A stretch of DNA of 64,000 nt from Ilumatobacteraceae bacterium (GTDB lineage: Bacteria; Actinomycetota; Acidimicrobiia; Acidimicrobiales; Ilumatobacteraceae): NCBI GenBank assembly GCA_021299715.1, contig JAJTEL010000002.1, positions 492,740 through 556,739 on the forward strand, given 5' to 3'. The position numbers and the translations under genes were made by a program. The notes under the pieces are model-generated. The model searched no databases. It saw only the letters and a program-made list of their open reading frames with translations, and was not told the DNA's origin. Below, piece after piece: positions 33,095 to 41,933 of the stretch. The stretch's first letter is position 1. The number at the start of each line of letters is the position of its first letter.

Positions 33095-34315
33095 ATGGCT
33101 CAGCGGACGCTGTTCACAGACGGACGTCTCGGAGAGAAACAGGTTGACATTTTCTGCGACGAAAATGGCCGTATTGCTGCAATCACACCCGCTCACGATC
33201 GTCATAACACCACGCATGACGTTGAAGTCTCACTTGCAGGACAACTGATTCTTCCCTCCTTCGTCGAGCCGCACTCTCACCTTGACAAAGCATTCCTTGC
33301 CGACCGCGTGGACAATCCAGACGGTGACCTCATGGGGGCAATCAGAGGTCTTGAAGCAGTCCGACACACCATCACGTTTGACGACACAGTGGATCGTGCA
33401 ACTCGCGCCGCTCACCTCATGTCTCGAAATGGCGTCACGTCGGTGCGTACCCATGCCGACACCACAGTTGCTGGTGGCCTCACGTCAGTCTCGGCACTTC
33501 TTGAAGCCCGCAATCGCTGTAAAGACTTCATTGATATCCAAGTAGCCATGTTGCTGGAATGGCCCGTCACGGGTCATGACGCTCAGTCACGCCTCTCTCT
33601 TGCACGTGAGGCAATTGCAAGCGGAGTTCATGTAGTGGGCGGCTGCCCCCACCTCGATCCCAATCCACGAGAAGCCGTCGATGTTCTCCTGTCGTTGGCG
33701 CTTGAATCAGGGCTTCCACTCGACCTGCATGCTGACGAGAATTTACGACCCGACTCCAGCGATCTCGAACATCTTGCCGACATCATGATTAAACGAGGCA
33801 TCTCGCACCACGTCACCGCGAGCCATTGCGTTTCACTATCAACTCATAGCACCGACGACATTCGCCGTATCGCCGACAAAGTCGCCGCAGCCGGAATCAC
33901 CGTGGTGGCGCTTCCGCAAACCAATCTGTTCTTGCAGGCACGAGATATCCACAGCCTTGCTCCACGCGGCATTACGCCCAGCACGTTGCTACGGCAAGCG
34001 GGCGTTGTTGTGGCTGCTGGCGCAGACAATCTGCAAGACCCTTTCAATCTTGTTGGCCGCGCAGACCCTTTAGAGATTGCCAACCTCATGATGATTGCAG
34101 CGCATGAGACTGCCGAACAAGCCGTCAAGATGGTTACTACCCATTCCCACGTCGCAGTTCACGGCACACCGTCATCGCTTCACGTGGGTGACACAGCCAA
34201 TTTCATTGGTATTCGCGCGACTAACCTACGAGAGGCAATTGCAATGGGGCCCCCCGACAGAACAGTCGTATATGGCGGCGTTGTACTTACCGAACCAAAG
34301 AGAAACATAAAGTAA
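33095..34315 (+). CDS. Cytosine-deaminase-like amidohydrolase (HLDK type)
   Basis: Metal-dependent amidohydrolase of 406 residues related to cytosine/isoguanine/creatinine deaminases. Motifs are SFVEPHSHLDKAFL (metal H-x-H and the HLDK family string), DLHADEN (metal/catalytic), ASHCVSLSTHS, ALPQTNLFLQAR, and VVAAGADNLQDPFN (late Asp). Residues fixing the exact ring substrate cannot be judged by eye. It directly follows the LLM monooxygenase and precedes a NitT/Tau-like ABC transporter, suggesting uptake and deamination or ring opening of an N-heterocycle. Confidence 0.88.
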   Translation: MAQRTLFTDGRLGEKQVDIFCDENGRIAAITPAHDRHNTTHDVEVSLAGQLILPSFVEPHSHLDKAFLADRVDNPDGDLMGAIRGLEAVRHTITFDDTVDRATRAAHLMSRNGVTSVRTHADTTVAGGLTSVSALLEARNRCKDFIDIQVAMLLEWPVTGHDAQSRLSLAREAIASGVHVVGGCPHLDPNPREAVDVLLSLALESGLPLDLHADENLRPDSSDLEHLADIMIKRGISHHVTASHCVSLSTHSTDDIRRIADKVAAAGITVVALPQTNLFLQARDIHSLAPRGITPSTLLRQAGVVVAAGADNLQDPFNLVGRADPLEIANLMMIAAHETAEQAVKMVTTHSHVAVHGTPSSLHVGDTANFIGIRATNLREAIAMGPPDRTVVYGGVVLTEPKRNIK

Positions 34316-34349
34316 ACATTTCCGTGACACACACGTCGCGTTCATCATT

Positions 34350-34355
34350 TATGGT
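34350..34355 (+). promoter_or_regulatory. -10 box before the ABC ATPase gene
   Basis: TATGGT, 7 bases before GTG 34363; overlaps the in-frame ATG at 34351. Confidence 0.45.
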
Positions 34356-34362
34356 GAGTGCT

Positions 34363-35154
34363 GTGCGGAGTACGGCAATGTTTGAGATGCAGACAGGCGC
34401 AAACATGAGCAACACCTCAGGTCAGACCCTGCTCGATTTTTCGAGCGTGTCAATGACTTTCCCCGACGGAACCAGGGCACTCGACAACGTGTCTTTATCG
34501 GTGAACGCAGGCGAGTTCGTCACAGTTGTTGGCCCTTCAGGCTGTGGCAAGTCAACACTGTTGCGCATTGCATCCAATCTGGAATCAAACACCGGCGGTA
34601 CGTGCAGCGTCGACCGAGACAGCATCGGATACGTCTTTCAAGATGCAACACTCATGCCCTGGCGTACGGTGCAAAAGAACGTTGAACTCATCGCCGAGCT
34701 TCACGGGTTGAGCAAAGCCGACCGTAAAGAAAAAGCAGCAGAGGCAATCGACCTTGTAGGCCTTCGCGGATTTGAAGACAAATACCCACGGCAACTCTCT
34801 GGCGGTATGCGTATGCGTGCATCGCTAGCCCGTTCTTTGGTGATGAAACCAAAGGTCTTCCTTTTCGATGAGCCGTTCGGTGCGTTAGATGAAATCACTC
34901 GCGAGCGACTCAACGACGAAGTACTTCAATTGTTCCAACGTGAAGGCTTCGCTGGCATGTTCATTACACACTCCATCACCGAAGCCGTATACATGTCCAC
35001 CAAGGTTCTGGTGATGTCGGCTCGCCCTGGTCGCATTGTTGCTTCATTCGATATTCCCTTTGAATATCCGCGTAATCATGATTTGCGTTACGAACCAGCG
35101 TTTGCAGAAATGTGCGGAGAAATCTCACACGCACTTCGTGGAGCACACCAATGA
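34363..35154 (+). CDS. ABC transporter ATP-binding protein (NitT/Tau type)
   Basis: ATPase of an importer in the SsuB/TauB/NrtD group. Walker A GPSGCGKSTLLR, Q-loop YVFQDATLMPWRTV, signature LSGGMRMRASLARSL, Walker B VFLFDEPFGALDE and the H-switch ITHSITEA are all present. Start choice is open: GTG 34363 lies 7 bases after TATGGT (leaderless), while ATG 34405 with a weak upstream AGG gives a more typical N-terminus. The permease gene overlaps the stop (ATGA). Confidence 0.93.
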   Translation: MRSTAMFEMQTGANMSNTSGQTLLDFSSVSMTFPDGTRALDNVSLSVNAGEFVTVVGPSGCGKSTLLRIASNLESNTGGTCSVDRDSIGYVFQDATLMPWRTVQKNVELIAELHGLSKADRKEKAAEAIDLVGLRGFEDKYPRQLSGGMRMRASLARSLVMKPKVFLFDEPFGALDEITRERLNDEVLQLFQREGFAGMFITHSITEAVYMSTKVLVMSARPGRIVASFDIPFEYPRNHDLRYEPAFAEMCGEISHALRGAHQ

Positions 35155-36014
35155 GCACCATCGACACACAACAGTCAATTGTTGACGAAGTCATTCCCGA
35201 TCAGAAACAGCGAATCAGCGTGTCCGACTATTCCGGCCCCGCAATTGTGTTCGCACTGTTCATTGGTTCGTGGTACCTGCTATCAGGTGTCATTCTTCCG
35301 CCTCACAAGCGGTTCCTCTTGCCCACACCTCACGAAGTAATCAATGAAGGATTCTTAGTGTGGCGCACGGGAGAGAGTCGTGGCTTTCAACCCATCTTGA
35401 TGTCACTGTGGGATTCCGCAAAGGTCGCCATTATGGGTCTCGCCATCACCATTGTGGTGGGCATGGTTCTGGCGGTCATCATGAGCATGAGCCGCTGGCT
35501 TGAACGAGCAACATGGCCGTACTTGGTGGCTGTTCAAAGTGCTCCAGTTCTTGCGTTAACTCCTCTCATTCGTGCACTTATCGACGGTGCTCAAAAACAA
35601 CGAGTTCTCGTCGTTGTCCTCATCGCAGTCTTTCCCATTGTGAGCAACACATTGTTCGGCTTGTTATCCGCGGAAAAGAGCCAGCACGAGTTGTTCACGT
35701 TGCAAGGAGCGTCTCGGTGGACTCGCCTCACCAAATTGCAGTTCCCGGCCGCTCTTCCCAACATCTTTGTTGGGCTTCGAATTTCAGCCGGACTTGCCGT
35801 TATCGGCGCCGTTGTCGGCGACTTTTATTTCCGTCAAGGCGGCGTCGTTGGAATCGGCGCTCAAATTGACGTGTACCGCAACCGCCTCTGGGGTGCCGAG
35901 TTAATCACGGCAATCATCATGGCGAGCGTTTTAGGTCTGGTGGTGTTCCTCTTTTTCGGATGGTTGTCTCGCGCAGCCATTGGAAAGTGGCACATCACCA
36001 CCAGGGGTCAGTGA
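35151..36014 (+). CDS. ABC transporter permease (NitT/Tau type)
   Basis: A 287-residue membrane permease of the SsuC/TauC group with about six helices. The cytoplasmic coupling loop is visible as ELFTLQGASRWTRLTKLQFPAALPNIFVGLR, in short the E-A/G-A...G...P pattern of binding-protein-dependent transport proteins. An N-terminal hydrophilic stretch of about 35 residues precedes the first helix. It is translationally coupled to the ATPase gene and followed after 36 bases by the binding-protein gene. Confidence 0.92.
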   Translation: MSTIDTQQSIVDEVIPDQKQRISVSDYSGPAIVFALFIGSWYLLSGVILPPHKRFLLPTPHEVINEGFLVWRTGESRGFQPILMSLWDSAKVAIMGLAITIVVGMVLAVIMSMSRWLERATWPYLVAVQSAPVLALTPLIRALIDGAQKQRVLVVVLIAVFPIVSNTLFGLLSAEKSQHELFTLQGASRWTRLTKLQFPAALPNIFVGLRISAGLAVIGAVVGDFYFRQGGVVGIGAQIDVYRNRLWGAELITAIIMASVLGLVVFLFFGWLSRAAIGKWHITTRGQ

Positions 36015-36050
36015 CCCACCACCACCACATAACCAGGAGAACCACCACCT

Positions 36051-37208
36051 ATGAAGATGAGACCACTACTCGGAGTCGCAATCGCGGCATCACTCACGCT
36101 TGCTGCGTGTGGTGGTGGCGATTCGTCATCCGACACCACAACTCCAGCAGCAGCTGAAGGTGTCGATTTGGCAGCCGCTGGTTGCCCAGAGACCGTCATC
36201 TTGCAAACAGACTGGAACCCAGAAGCAGAACACGGCAACCTGTACGAACTGATCGGCGATGGTTACACCATTGATGCTGAGAAGTTCCGCGTCACAGGCG
36301 ACCTCGTGTCGGAAGGCAAGAGCACTGGCGTGAAGGTGCAAGTCCGCGCAGGTGGCCCTGCAATTGGATACAGCCAAGTCACATCCGAGCTCTACAAGGA
36401 CCCAGAAATTCTTTTGGGCTTCACCAGCACTGACGAGTCCGTCTCGCAATCCGGTGGCGACTTGCCCACCATTGCAGTTGTTGCTCCTTTCAATATCAAC
36501 CCACAGATCATCATGTGGGACCCAGAGACCTACCCAGACGTCAAGAAGATTGCCGATCTGAAGGAAAAGGGTGTGAAAGTTCGCTACTTCAATGGTGCTG
36601 CATACATGGAGTACTTCACGGCAACCGGAATTCTCGACAAGGCTCAGACTGACGGCACATACGACGGCGCACCTGCATCGTTCCTTGCCGCAGGCGGAAA
36701 AGACGCACAACAGGGATTCGGTACTGCAGAGCCATACTTCTACGAGAAGGTTCTGAAGGACTGGATGAAGCCAGTGGGTTACCAGTACATCCACGATGCA
36801 GGCTGGACGGCATACGCACAGTCACTTGGCGGAATCCCCGCCACCATCGAGAAGTACGACTCTTGCTTGAAGGAACTTGTTCCAGTTATTCAAAAAGCAA
36901 TGGTGAGCTACCTCGCATCTCCAGAGCGTGCCAACGCCATCGTTCTCGATGCAGTGACGCAGTACAACAACGGCTGGGTCTACGACGCTGGTCAAGCAGC
37001 AGCAGCTGTTGACCAAATGCAAGCAGACAACCTCATTGCAAACAGCCCCGACGGAACACTTGGTTCATTCGACATTGATCGTGTCACCAAGTTCATCGAA
37101 GTTGCTGCTCCAGTGTTTACATCCACTGGCGCAAAGGTGAAAGACGGCCTTGTTGCGGAAGACATTGTCACCAACAAGTACATCGACCCATCAATCAAGT
37201 TGGGCTAA
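36051..37208 (+). CDS. ABC transporter substrate-binding lipoprotein
   Basis: A 385-residue secreted, lipid-anchored binding protein. The signal peptide is followed by a lipobox L-A-A-C20 and a Gly/Ser/Asp/Thr-rich linker. The mature part (LQTDWNPEAEHGNLYELIGDG; GYSQVTSELYKDPEILLGFT) resembles the NMT1/SsuA/ThiY-like type II fold for sulfonates, pyrimidines or flavin precursors. An AGGAG site lies about 10 bases before the ATG. A strong terminator follows. The ligand is unknown; the neighbours suggest a nitrogenous ring compound. Confidence 0.9.
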   Translation: MKMRPLLGVAIAASLTLAACGGGDSSSDTTTPAAAEGVDLAAAGCPETVILQTDWNPEAEHGNLYELIGDGYTIDAEKFRVTGDLVSEGKSTGVKVQVRAGGPAIGYSQVTSELYKDPEILLGFTSTDESVSQSGGDLPTIAVVAPFNINPQIIMWDPETYPDVKKIADLKEKGVKVRYFNGAAYMEYFTATGILDKAQTDGTYDGAPASFLAAGGKDAQQGFGTAEPYFYEKVLKDWMKPVGYQYIHDAGWTAYAQSLGGIPATIEKYDSCLKELVPVIQKAMVSYLASPERANAIVLDAVTQYNNGWVYDAGQAAAAVDQMQADNLIANSPDGTLGSFDIDRVTKFIEVAAPVFTSTGAKVKDGLVAEDIVTNKYIDPSIKLG

Positions 37209-37233
37209 CGCTTTCTCACGAAAGTAACGGACT

Positions 37234-37263
37234 GGGGAGGAGCCGAACGGTTCCTCCCCTTTT
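37234..37263 (+). terminator. Rho-independent terminator after the ABC importer operon
   Basis: Hairpin with GGGGAGGA pairing to TCCTCCCC, extended inwards by GCC/GGT, a GAAC loop and a TTTT tail. It ends the LLM-amidohydrolase-ABC transcript. The convergent creatininase gene stops 4 bases later. Confidence 0.88.
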
Positions 37264-37267
37264 CGCG

Positions 37268-38044
37268 TTATCGACCAAAATCGAATGTGCTGATCTCGCG
37301 AAGAGACCCAGACAGTGACGACACTGCAGAGTCGAACATACGTGAACCAATCTCTGCGGTTGCCCCCGTTGGATCACCAATATGCCCGTCGGCGAAGAAA
37401 TCATTCGACAACCATCCGAATGCAACTTTCCCACCAAATCGAACATGTTCGTTCTGTGCCATCTTCTCTGGAACACGGCGAACTGCTACAGACATATCCA
37501 CAAGTTCGGGCCGCAGGTGCAACATCACCGACGTTTCGTCCATTCCGCCGTGAACACCCATTCCAAGTTCAGACTCTGCAGAACTTCCCCCTTGATCTGC
37601 CGGCATATGCGGGTGAGCCAAGAATGTTTGCAATCCCCACTTCAAACGAATCTCGCGATTCATCATGGCCGTCAGCGCACTATTGCCACCATGGCCATTG
37701 ATAAACAGCAATTTTCGCGCCGAGGTAGATGCCACGCTTCGGGCAATGTCGTCAAGCACGGCCATCAGAGTTGTTGCCGACAACCACATAGTTCCCGCTG
37801 ACCACGCATGCTCGTTGGACTTAGTGAAAGGAAGGGTCGGCAAGAGCCAAGCGTTAGTTTCCTCTCCCACTGTCTCCACCGCAGCTTTCGACACCTCGTC
37901 GGCTACCACAAAGTCGGTGTTGAGCGGAAGGTGTGGACCGTGTTGCTCAATAGCTCCGAGGGGCAGGACGATGATGGAGTCTTTCGTGAGCGCACTAGGT
38001 AATTCAGGTGCGCGCAAGTTCGCCAAATGTCGAGATGAAACCAT
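37268..38044 (-). CDS. Creatininase-family amidohydrolase
   Basis: A 258-residue metal-dependent amidohydrolase of the creatininase/FAPy-deformylase/MftE family. VLPLGAIEQHGPHLPLNTD gives the Glu/His/Asp metal set, LLFINGHGGN the conserved loop, and VHGGMDETSVML the second metal-binding stretch. Members open creatinine or release formamide from pyrimidine derivatives, or trim mycofactocin; no mycofactocin genes are visible here. It is convergent with the importer operon, which may share its substrate. TAGGTT ends 6 bases before the ATG. Confidence 0.88.
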   Translation of the reverse strand: MVSSRHLANLRAPELPSALTKDSIIVLPLGAIEQHGPHLPLNTDFVVADEVSKAAVETVGEETNAWLLPTLPFTKSNEHAWSAGTMWLSATTLMAVLDDIARSVASTSARKLLFINGHGGNSALTAMMNREIRLKWGLQTFLAHPHMPADQGGSSAESELGMGVHGGMDETSVMLHLRPELVDMSVAVRRVPEKMAQNEHVRFGGKVAFGWLSNDFFADGHIGDPTGATAEIGSRMFDSAVSSLSGSLREISTFDFGR

Positions 38045-38050
38045 GCACTC

Positions 38051-38056
38051 AACCTA
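38051..38056 (-). promoter_or_regulatory. -10 box of the creatininase gene
   Basis: TAGGTT on the minus strand, 6 bases before ATG 38044. Confidence 0.6.
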
Positions 38057-38077
38057 TCTCAGTGAAAGAATGAACAA

Positions 38078-39613
38078 ATGACGAAACCACCATCTAGCGA
38101 CTTTGATGCCATTGTCATTGGTGCTGGCCACAACGGTCTCGTTACCGCCGCGTACCTTGCGCGCGAAGGACTCTCCACACTTCTCATTGAGGCACGCTCC
38201 GAAGTGGGTGGTACCGCTGCTAGCGATCACTTCGCCGGGGCTCGCGTAAACATCTGCAATTGCGATCACCTCACGTTTCGCACTACTCCTGTTGCAGAAG
38301 AACTAAATCTTTCTCGCTACGGCCTGTCGTATATCAACGTGGAACCACCGCAGGTCAATCTTGATTGGTCTAGCCAAACTCCATGGGAGTTATGGCACGA
38401 CGTTGAGCAAACAGTGGAATCAATTGCACACAGTCATCCCGATTCAGTTGACGGATACAGAAGATTCGCACGCGCAGCAATTCCCGTAGCCAAACTTATT
38501 CTTGACGCATCATCGCAACCACCCACACGGGGTTCACTTCTTTCTAGCGTCATTCGCAAGGGTGGACGCGGCGTCACCACAATGTTGCGAATGAGTCGCA
38601 TGTCGGCCGCAGACGTCATGCGTGAGTTCTTCACTAACGAAGCCATCATCGGCCCTGCAATGGTGGAAGGACCCGTGGTGTGGGGATTGTCACCAGAAAC
38701 ACCCGGAACCGGACTCGGAGCCGTGGCGTTTGCACTTCGCCATGTTGCACATGTTGGTCGACCTGTCGGCGGAAGCGGCGCTTTGCCCGAAGCATTGAAG
38801 CAATCATTTCTTCAATCGGGTGGACTACTTAGAACAGGCACCAAAGTCGTGGGAATCGTCTGCGAGGGAAATTCAGTACGCGCCGTACAAACGAGCGACG
38901 GAGCCACTGTGACCGCGCGAATAGTTGTGTCAGCCTGCGACCCACATCGAACCTTCGTGAAGTGGTTAAAGAACCCACCGGCACGAGCACAGTCACTGGT
39001 TGAACGTTGGACAGCGACCCCTTCTGGCGAAGGATACGAGTCGAAAATAGATGCCGTCACAACAGAACCATCGTCTCTGCTTGGTCGTGCTCCTGTGGCC
39101 TCCACAATCATTGTTAGCCCGTCCCTTGCAGAACTTCATCGCGGGGCTCAACTCATGCAAGAGGGTCGAACAATGCCGCGCATGGCATTACTTGCAAATT
39201 CACCATCTGTCACAGACTCCACCCTCGCGCCATCAGGTCAACACGTATTCAGTCTCGAGTCGCTGTACACCCCGTATTCCTTTACCGATGGTTGGACATC
39301 GAAAGACGAACCCGAGCGATGGTTGCGTCAGTTCGCCACCCTTGCTCAACCAAATTTCATGGACACCATTACGGATTGGCGCGTCATGACGCCTGCCGAC
39401 TACGAGACAGAGTTTCATCTTCCTAAAGGTCACGCCACAAGTTTTGCGGGCGGACCATTGGCCGCATTTATGGGTACCAATCCCGAACTCACTCGATACC
39501 ACACGCCTATCAAGGGCTTGTATCTCACCGGAGCCGCAACGTTCCCTGGTGCCGGAGTGTGGGGAGCCAGTGGAAGAAACACAGCGCTCACCGTTCTGAA
39601 AGAAATGCGCTGA
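38078..39613 (+). CDS. CrtI/PYROXD2-like FAD-dependent oxidoreductase
   Basis: A 511-residue flavoprotein with N-terminal dinucleotide-binding motif AIVIGAGHNGLVTAAYLARE and EARSEVGGTAAS. The middle has GRPVGGSGALPEALKQSF, typical of phytoene-desaturase-like amine oxidases. The C-terminal FAD motif is LYLTGAATFPGAGVWGASGRN. Such proteins act on carotenoids or unknown lipids; no other carotenoid genes are nearby. It is divergent from the creatininase gene with 33 bases between the starts. Confidence 0.88.
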   Translation: MTKPPSSDFDAIVIGAGHNGLVTAAYLAREGLSTLLIEARSEVGGTAASDHFAGARVNICNCDHLTFRTTPVAEELNLSRYGLSYINVEPPQVNLDWSSQTPWELWHDVEQTVESIAHSHPDSVDGYRRFARAAIPVAKLILDASSQPPTRGSLLSSVIRKGGRGVTTMLRMSRMSAADVMREFFTNEAIIGPAMVEGPVVWGLSPETPGTGLGAVAFALRHVAHVGRPVGGSGALPEALKQSFLQSGGLLRTGTKVVGIVCEGNSVRAVQTSDGATVTARIVVSACDPHRTFVKWLKNPPARAQSLVERWTATPSGEGYESKIDAVTTEPSSLLGRAPVASTIIVSPSLAELHRGAQLMQEGRTMPRMALLANSPSVTDSTLAPSGQHVFSLESLYTPYSFTDGWTSKDEPERWLRQFATLAQPNFMDTITDWRVMTPADYETEFHLPKGHATSFAGGPLAAFMGTNPELTRYHTPIKGLYLTGAATFPGAGVWGASGRNTALTVLKEMR

Positions 39614-39637
39614 TTGTTTTGTTACTGAAAGTGCGAA

Positions 39638-40132
39638 CTAAGCGTCTTTGACGATTCCGTCACGCTTCACCACGGGGTCCTTATCGCTCCATGGGAAGTT
39701 GATCCACAAATCGGTGTGCTTCCATACGTAATCGCACTGAACAACAGAGTGAGGCTTCTCGTACAAAACCGCAGACCGCACTTCCTTTACGCGGCCCTTA
39801 AAGAAGTCCTGCACAATCTTCAAGGTGTGTCCGGTATCTGCCACGTCGTCAACGACAAGAACACGGGCGAACCGAAGTTCCACAAGGTCGGGAACGGGAG
39901 GAAGAATCATGGGAACGGGTAAACGTTCATCAACACCGGTGTAGAACTCGACATTCATTGTGTAGAGGTTTTTTACAGCCAACGCATAACCAAGTGCACC
40001 TGCTGCAAGGAGACCTCCACGCGCAATGGCCAAAATGATGTCCGGTTCATACCCAGACTCGGCCACGCTTGTTGCAAGTTCGCGACTTGCCACTCCGAAG
40101 ATGTCCCAGGTCATGATTTCGCGTTCGCTCAC
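39638..40132 (-). CDS. Phosphoribosyltransferase (type I fold)
   Basis: A 164-residue PRTase. The PRPP-binding motif is VLVVDDVADTGHTL and the hood/flexible loop region has ILAIARGGLLAAGAL. It ends with WINFPWSDKDP, as in xanthine-guanine PRTases of the Gpt/Hpt-like group common in actinobacteria and archaea. Purine salvage is likely, but base specificity is unknown. The GTG start lies 6 bases after TAGTTT; a GGAG within those bases is also present. Confidence 0.85.
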   Translation of the reverse strand: MSEREIMTWDIFGVASRELATSVAESGYEPDIILAIARGGLLAAGALGYALAVKNLYTMNVEFYTGVDERLPVPMILPPVPDLVELRFARVLVVDDVADTGHTLKIVQDFFKGRVKEVRSAVLYEKPHSVVQCDYVWKHTDLWINFPWSDKDPVVKRDGIVKDA

Positions 40133-40138
40133 AACTCC

Positions 40139-40144
40139 AAACTA
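40139..40144 (-). promoter_or_regulatory. -10 box of the phosphoribosyltransferase gene
   Basis: TAGTTT on the minus strand, 6 bases before GTG 40132. Confidence 0.6.
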
Positions 40145-40198
40145 GTCGCACGGACTGCGTAGCGCCCATTTCGCTGGTGAACGATTTGTCAAAGTTGA

Positions 40199-40999
40199 CT
40201 AGGCAGTGAACCGTGGTTGGCGCCCTTCACTCTTGGCACGACGCATCTCGCGAGCATCGTCAGAGAATGTGGCCATAATCTGCTGACGATTCTCCAGATC
40301 GATAGCTGCCTGCATACCCGGAATCTCCAAGGCAGACCACATTCCTTCTTTTGTCAGCGCTACTCCAATGGGAGTGTTCTGCATGATTTCATCCGCCTTT
40401 GCATAGGCGGCGTCCATAAGAACGTCATCGGGGTAGGACTCAACAACGAGCCCAATTCGTGCAGCCTCATCAGAGTGAAACAATCGGCCAGTCAGCATTA
40501 ATTCTTGCGCCCGCGATGCTCCGATAAGGCGCGGCAGTAGCCAACTAGTACCAATGTCGCATGCCGACAACCCAATACGAATAAAGGCCGCGTTGAACTT
40601 TGCCGACTGCGCGCACAAACGCACATCGGAGCCGAGGACTAGTGCAAATCCCCCACCCGATGCGGCTCCGTTCACAGCCGCAATGATGGGTTGTGGAAGT
40701 GACCGCATATGTGGGATGAGAGACGCAATGTGCTTTTGCACCGCGAGACCCTTTTCCATGTGGCCGTTCCATGCGAACCCTGGCGCGTCGCCGTAGCCAC
40801 CTAAATCGAGACCTGCACAGAACCCACGACCCGCACCCGTGAGGATGACCACCCGCACCGATCGGTCCACACTGATGGCGTCAAGTGTGTCGTGCAGTTG
40901 GGACACCATCTCTGACGTCATTGCATTCAATTTGTCGGGACGATTTAACGTGACGAGGGCGATTCCGTCGCGTGGTGTGGAGAGTTCAACTTCGGCCAT
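40199..40999 (-). CDS. Enoyl-CoA hydratase/isomerase family protein (crotonase)
   Basis: Second crotonase in the window, about 266 residues. IALVTLNRPDKLNAMT, FCAGLDLGGYG (oxyanion loop) and NGAASGGGFALVLGSDVRLC are diagnostic. Instead of Glu the catalytic region has FIRIGLSACDIGTSWLLPRL, where the second acid is Asp; this pattern occurs in EchA-type hydratases. I use ATG 40999; an in-frame GTG at 41014 is possible. No TANNNT or Shine-Dalgarno site supports either start well. It is divergent from the AlkA gene. Confidence 0.88.
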   Translation of the reverse strand: MAEVELSTPRDGIALVTLNRPDKLNAMTSEMVSQLHDTLDAISVDRSVRVVILTGAGRGFCAGLDLGGYGDAPGFAWNGHMEKGLAVQKHIASLIPHMRSLPQPIIAAVNGAASGGGFALVLGSDVRLCAQSAKFNAAFIRIGLSACDIGTSWLLPRLIGASRAQELMLTGRLFHSDEAARIGLVVESYPDDVLMDAAYAKADEIMQNTPIGVALTKEGMWSALEIPGMQAAIDLENRQQIMATFSDDAREMRRAKSEGRQPRFTA

Positions 41000-41017
41000 G
41001 CCCCATCGTGCCACGAC

Positions 41018-41023
41018 TACAGT
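41018..41023 (+). promoter_or_regulatory. -10 box of the AlkA gene
   Basis: TACAGT, 6 bases before the in-frame ATC at 41030 proposed as start codon. Confidence 0.5.
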
Positions 41024-41029
41024 TTTCCC

Positions 41030-41926
41030 ATCGACACTGAGCAGGCTTTTTCTTTACGACAGCACGCAATTGCCGCATTTCGTCAGGGCAGAAACGACCC
41101 AACCTGTCGAATTGAAAACGACTCGATCTGGCGAGCAACCCTGACCCCACTCGGACCAGCATCCCTGCATATCTCCCACGTCACGTCTGAATCACCAATT
41201 ATTCAGACATACGGAGAAGGAGCAGAATGGCTTGCCGCACGGGCTCACGATCTGTACGGACTCACCGATTCTCTTCCCACTATTACCGCCCACCACGACA
41301 ATGTTGCACGCGCACAGCGAATGTTCGGTCAGTTACCGCTCGGCCGCAGCCATGTCCCCTATCACGAGTTGTTACCCGCAGTTCTCGGCCAACGAGTAAC
41401 GGGATTAGAAGCTCATCGTGAATGGAACACACTTGTTCTGAAGCATGGTGCACAAGCACCAGGACCGCGCGATGATTTGTGGGTTCCGCCGCATCCCGAT
41501 GAACTGGCATCACTTCCGTACACCACCCTGCATACCTACGACATCGAGAAGAAACGGGCAGACACGTTGCGAGCAGTTGCCAAACATTCCGACTTTCTCT
41601 TTCGCCTCGCAGAGTTACACCTTTCGCCAAACGAGCTCACTCAAAAACTGCAACTCATCCCAGGCGTTGGCGTGTGGACCGCGGCTGTCGCAGGTGGCTT
41701 AGCTTTTGGAGACCCAGACGCGCTGCAGGTGGGCGACTTCCATGTGAAGAACACCGTCGCGTATGCACTCACAGGAGCCATCCGGGGAACAGACGACGAG
41801 ATGATTCGCTCTCTGACCCCCTATGCCGGTCAGAGACACCGTGTGGTGCGCTGGCTGCAACTGAGTGGCATGAAAGCACCCGCCCGAGGGCCCCGTCGGC
41901 GTATTGTTTCCATCACCCGTTTGTAG
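41030..41926 (+). CDS. AlkA-type DNA-3-methyladenine glycosylase, likely ATC start
   Basis: HhH-GPD base-excision glycosylase that removes alkylated purines. The catalytic part has LIPGVGVWTAAVAGGLAFGD (helix-hairpin-helix) and the catalytic Asp in DALQVGD. The first ATG is at 41321, but the frame is open back to the stop at 40946-40948. It encodes the family's N-terminal domain (GRNDPTCRIENDSIWRATL; PIIQTYGEGAEWLAAR). No ATG, GTG or TTG occurs in that stretch. TACAGT ends 6 bases before an in-frame ATC at 41030, exactly where a leaderless start is expected, giving about 298 residues. Confidence 0.85.
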   Translation: MDTEQAFSLRQHAIAAFRQGRNDPTCRIENDSIWRATLTPLGPASLHISHVTSESPIIQTYGEGAEWLAARAHDLYGLTDSLPTITAHHDNVARAQRMFGQLPLGRSHVPYHELLPAVLGQRVTGLEAHREWNTLVLKHGAQAPGPRDDLWVPPHPDELASLPYTTLHTYDIEKKRADTLRAVAKHSDFLFRLAELHLSPNELTQKLQLIPGVGVWTAAVAGGLAFGDPDALQVGDFHVKNTVAYALTGAIRGTDDEMIRSLTPYAGQRHRVVRWLQLSGMKAPARGPRRRIVSITRL

Positions 41927-41933
41927 GGCACCT

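Noticed and set aside
41321..41926. ATG 41321 as the start of the AlkA gene
   Set aside because: It would remove about 97 residues that match the family's N-terminal domain and are open in the same frame.
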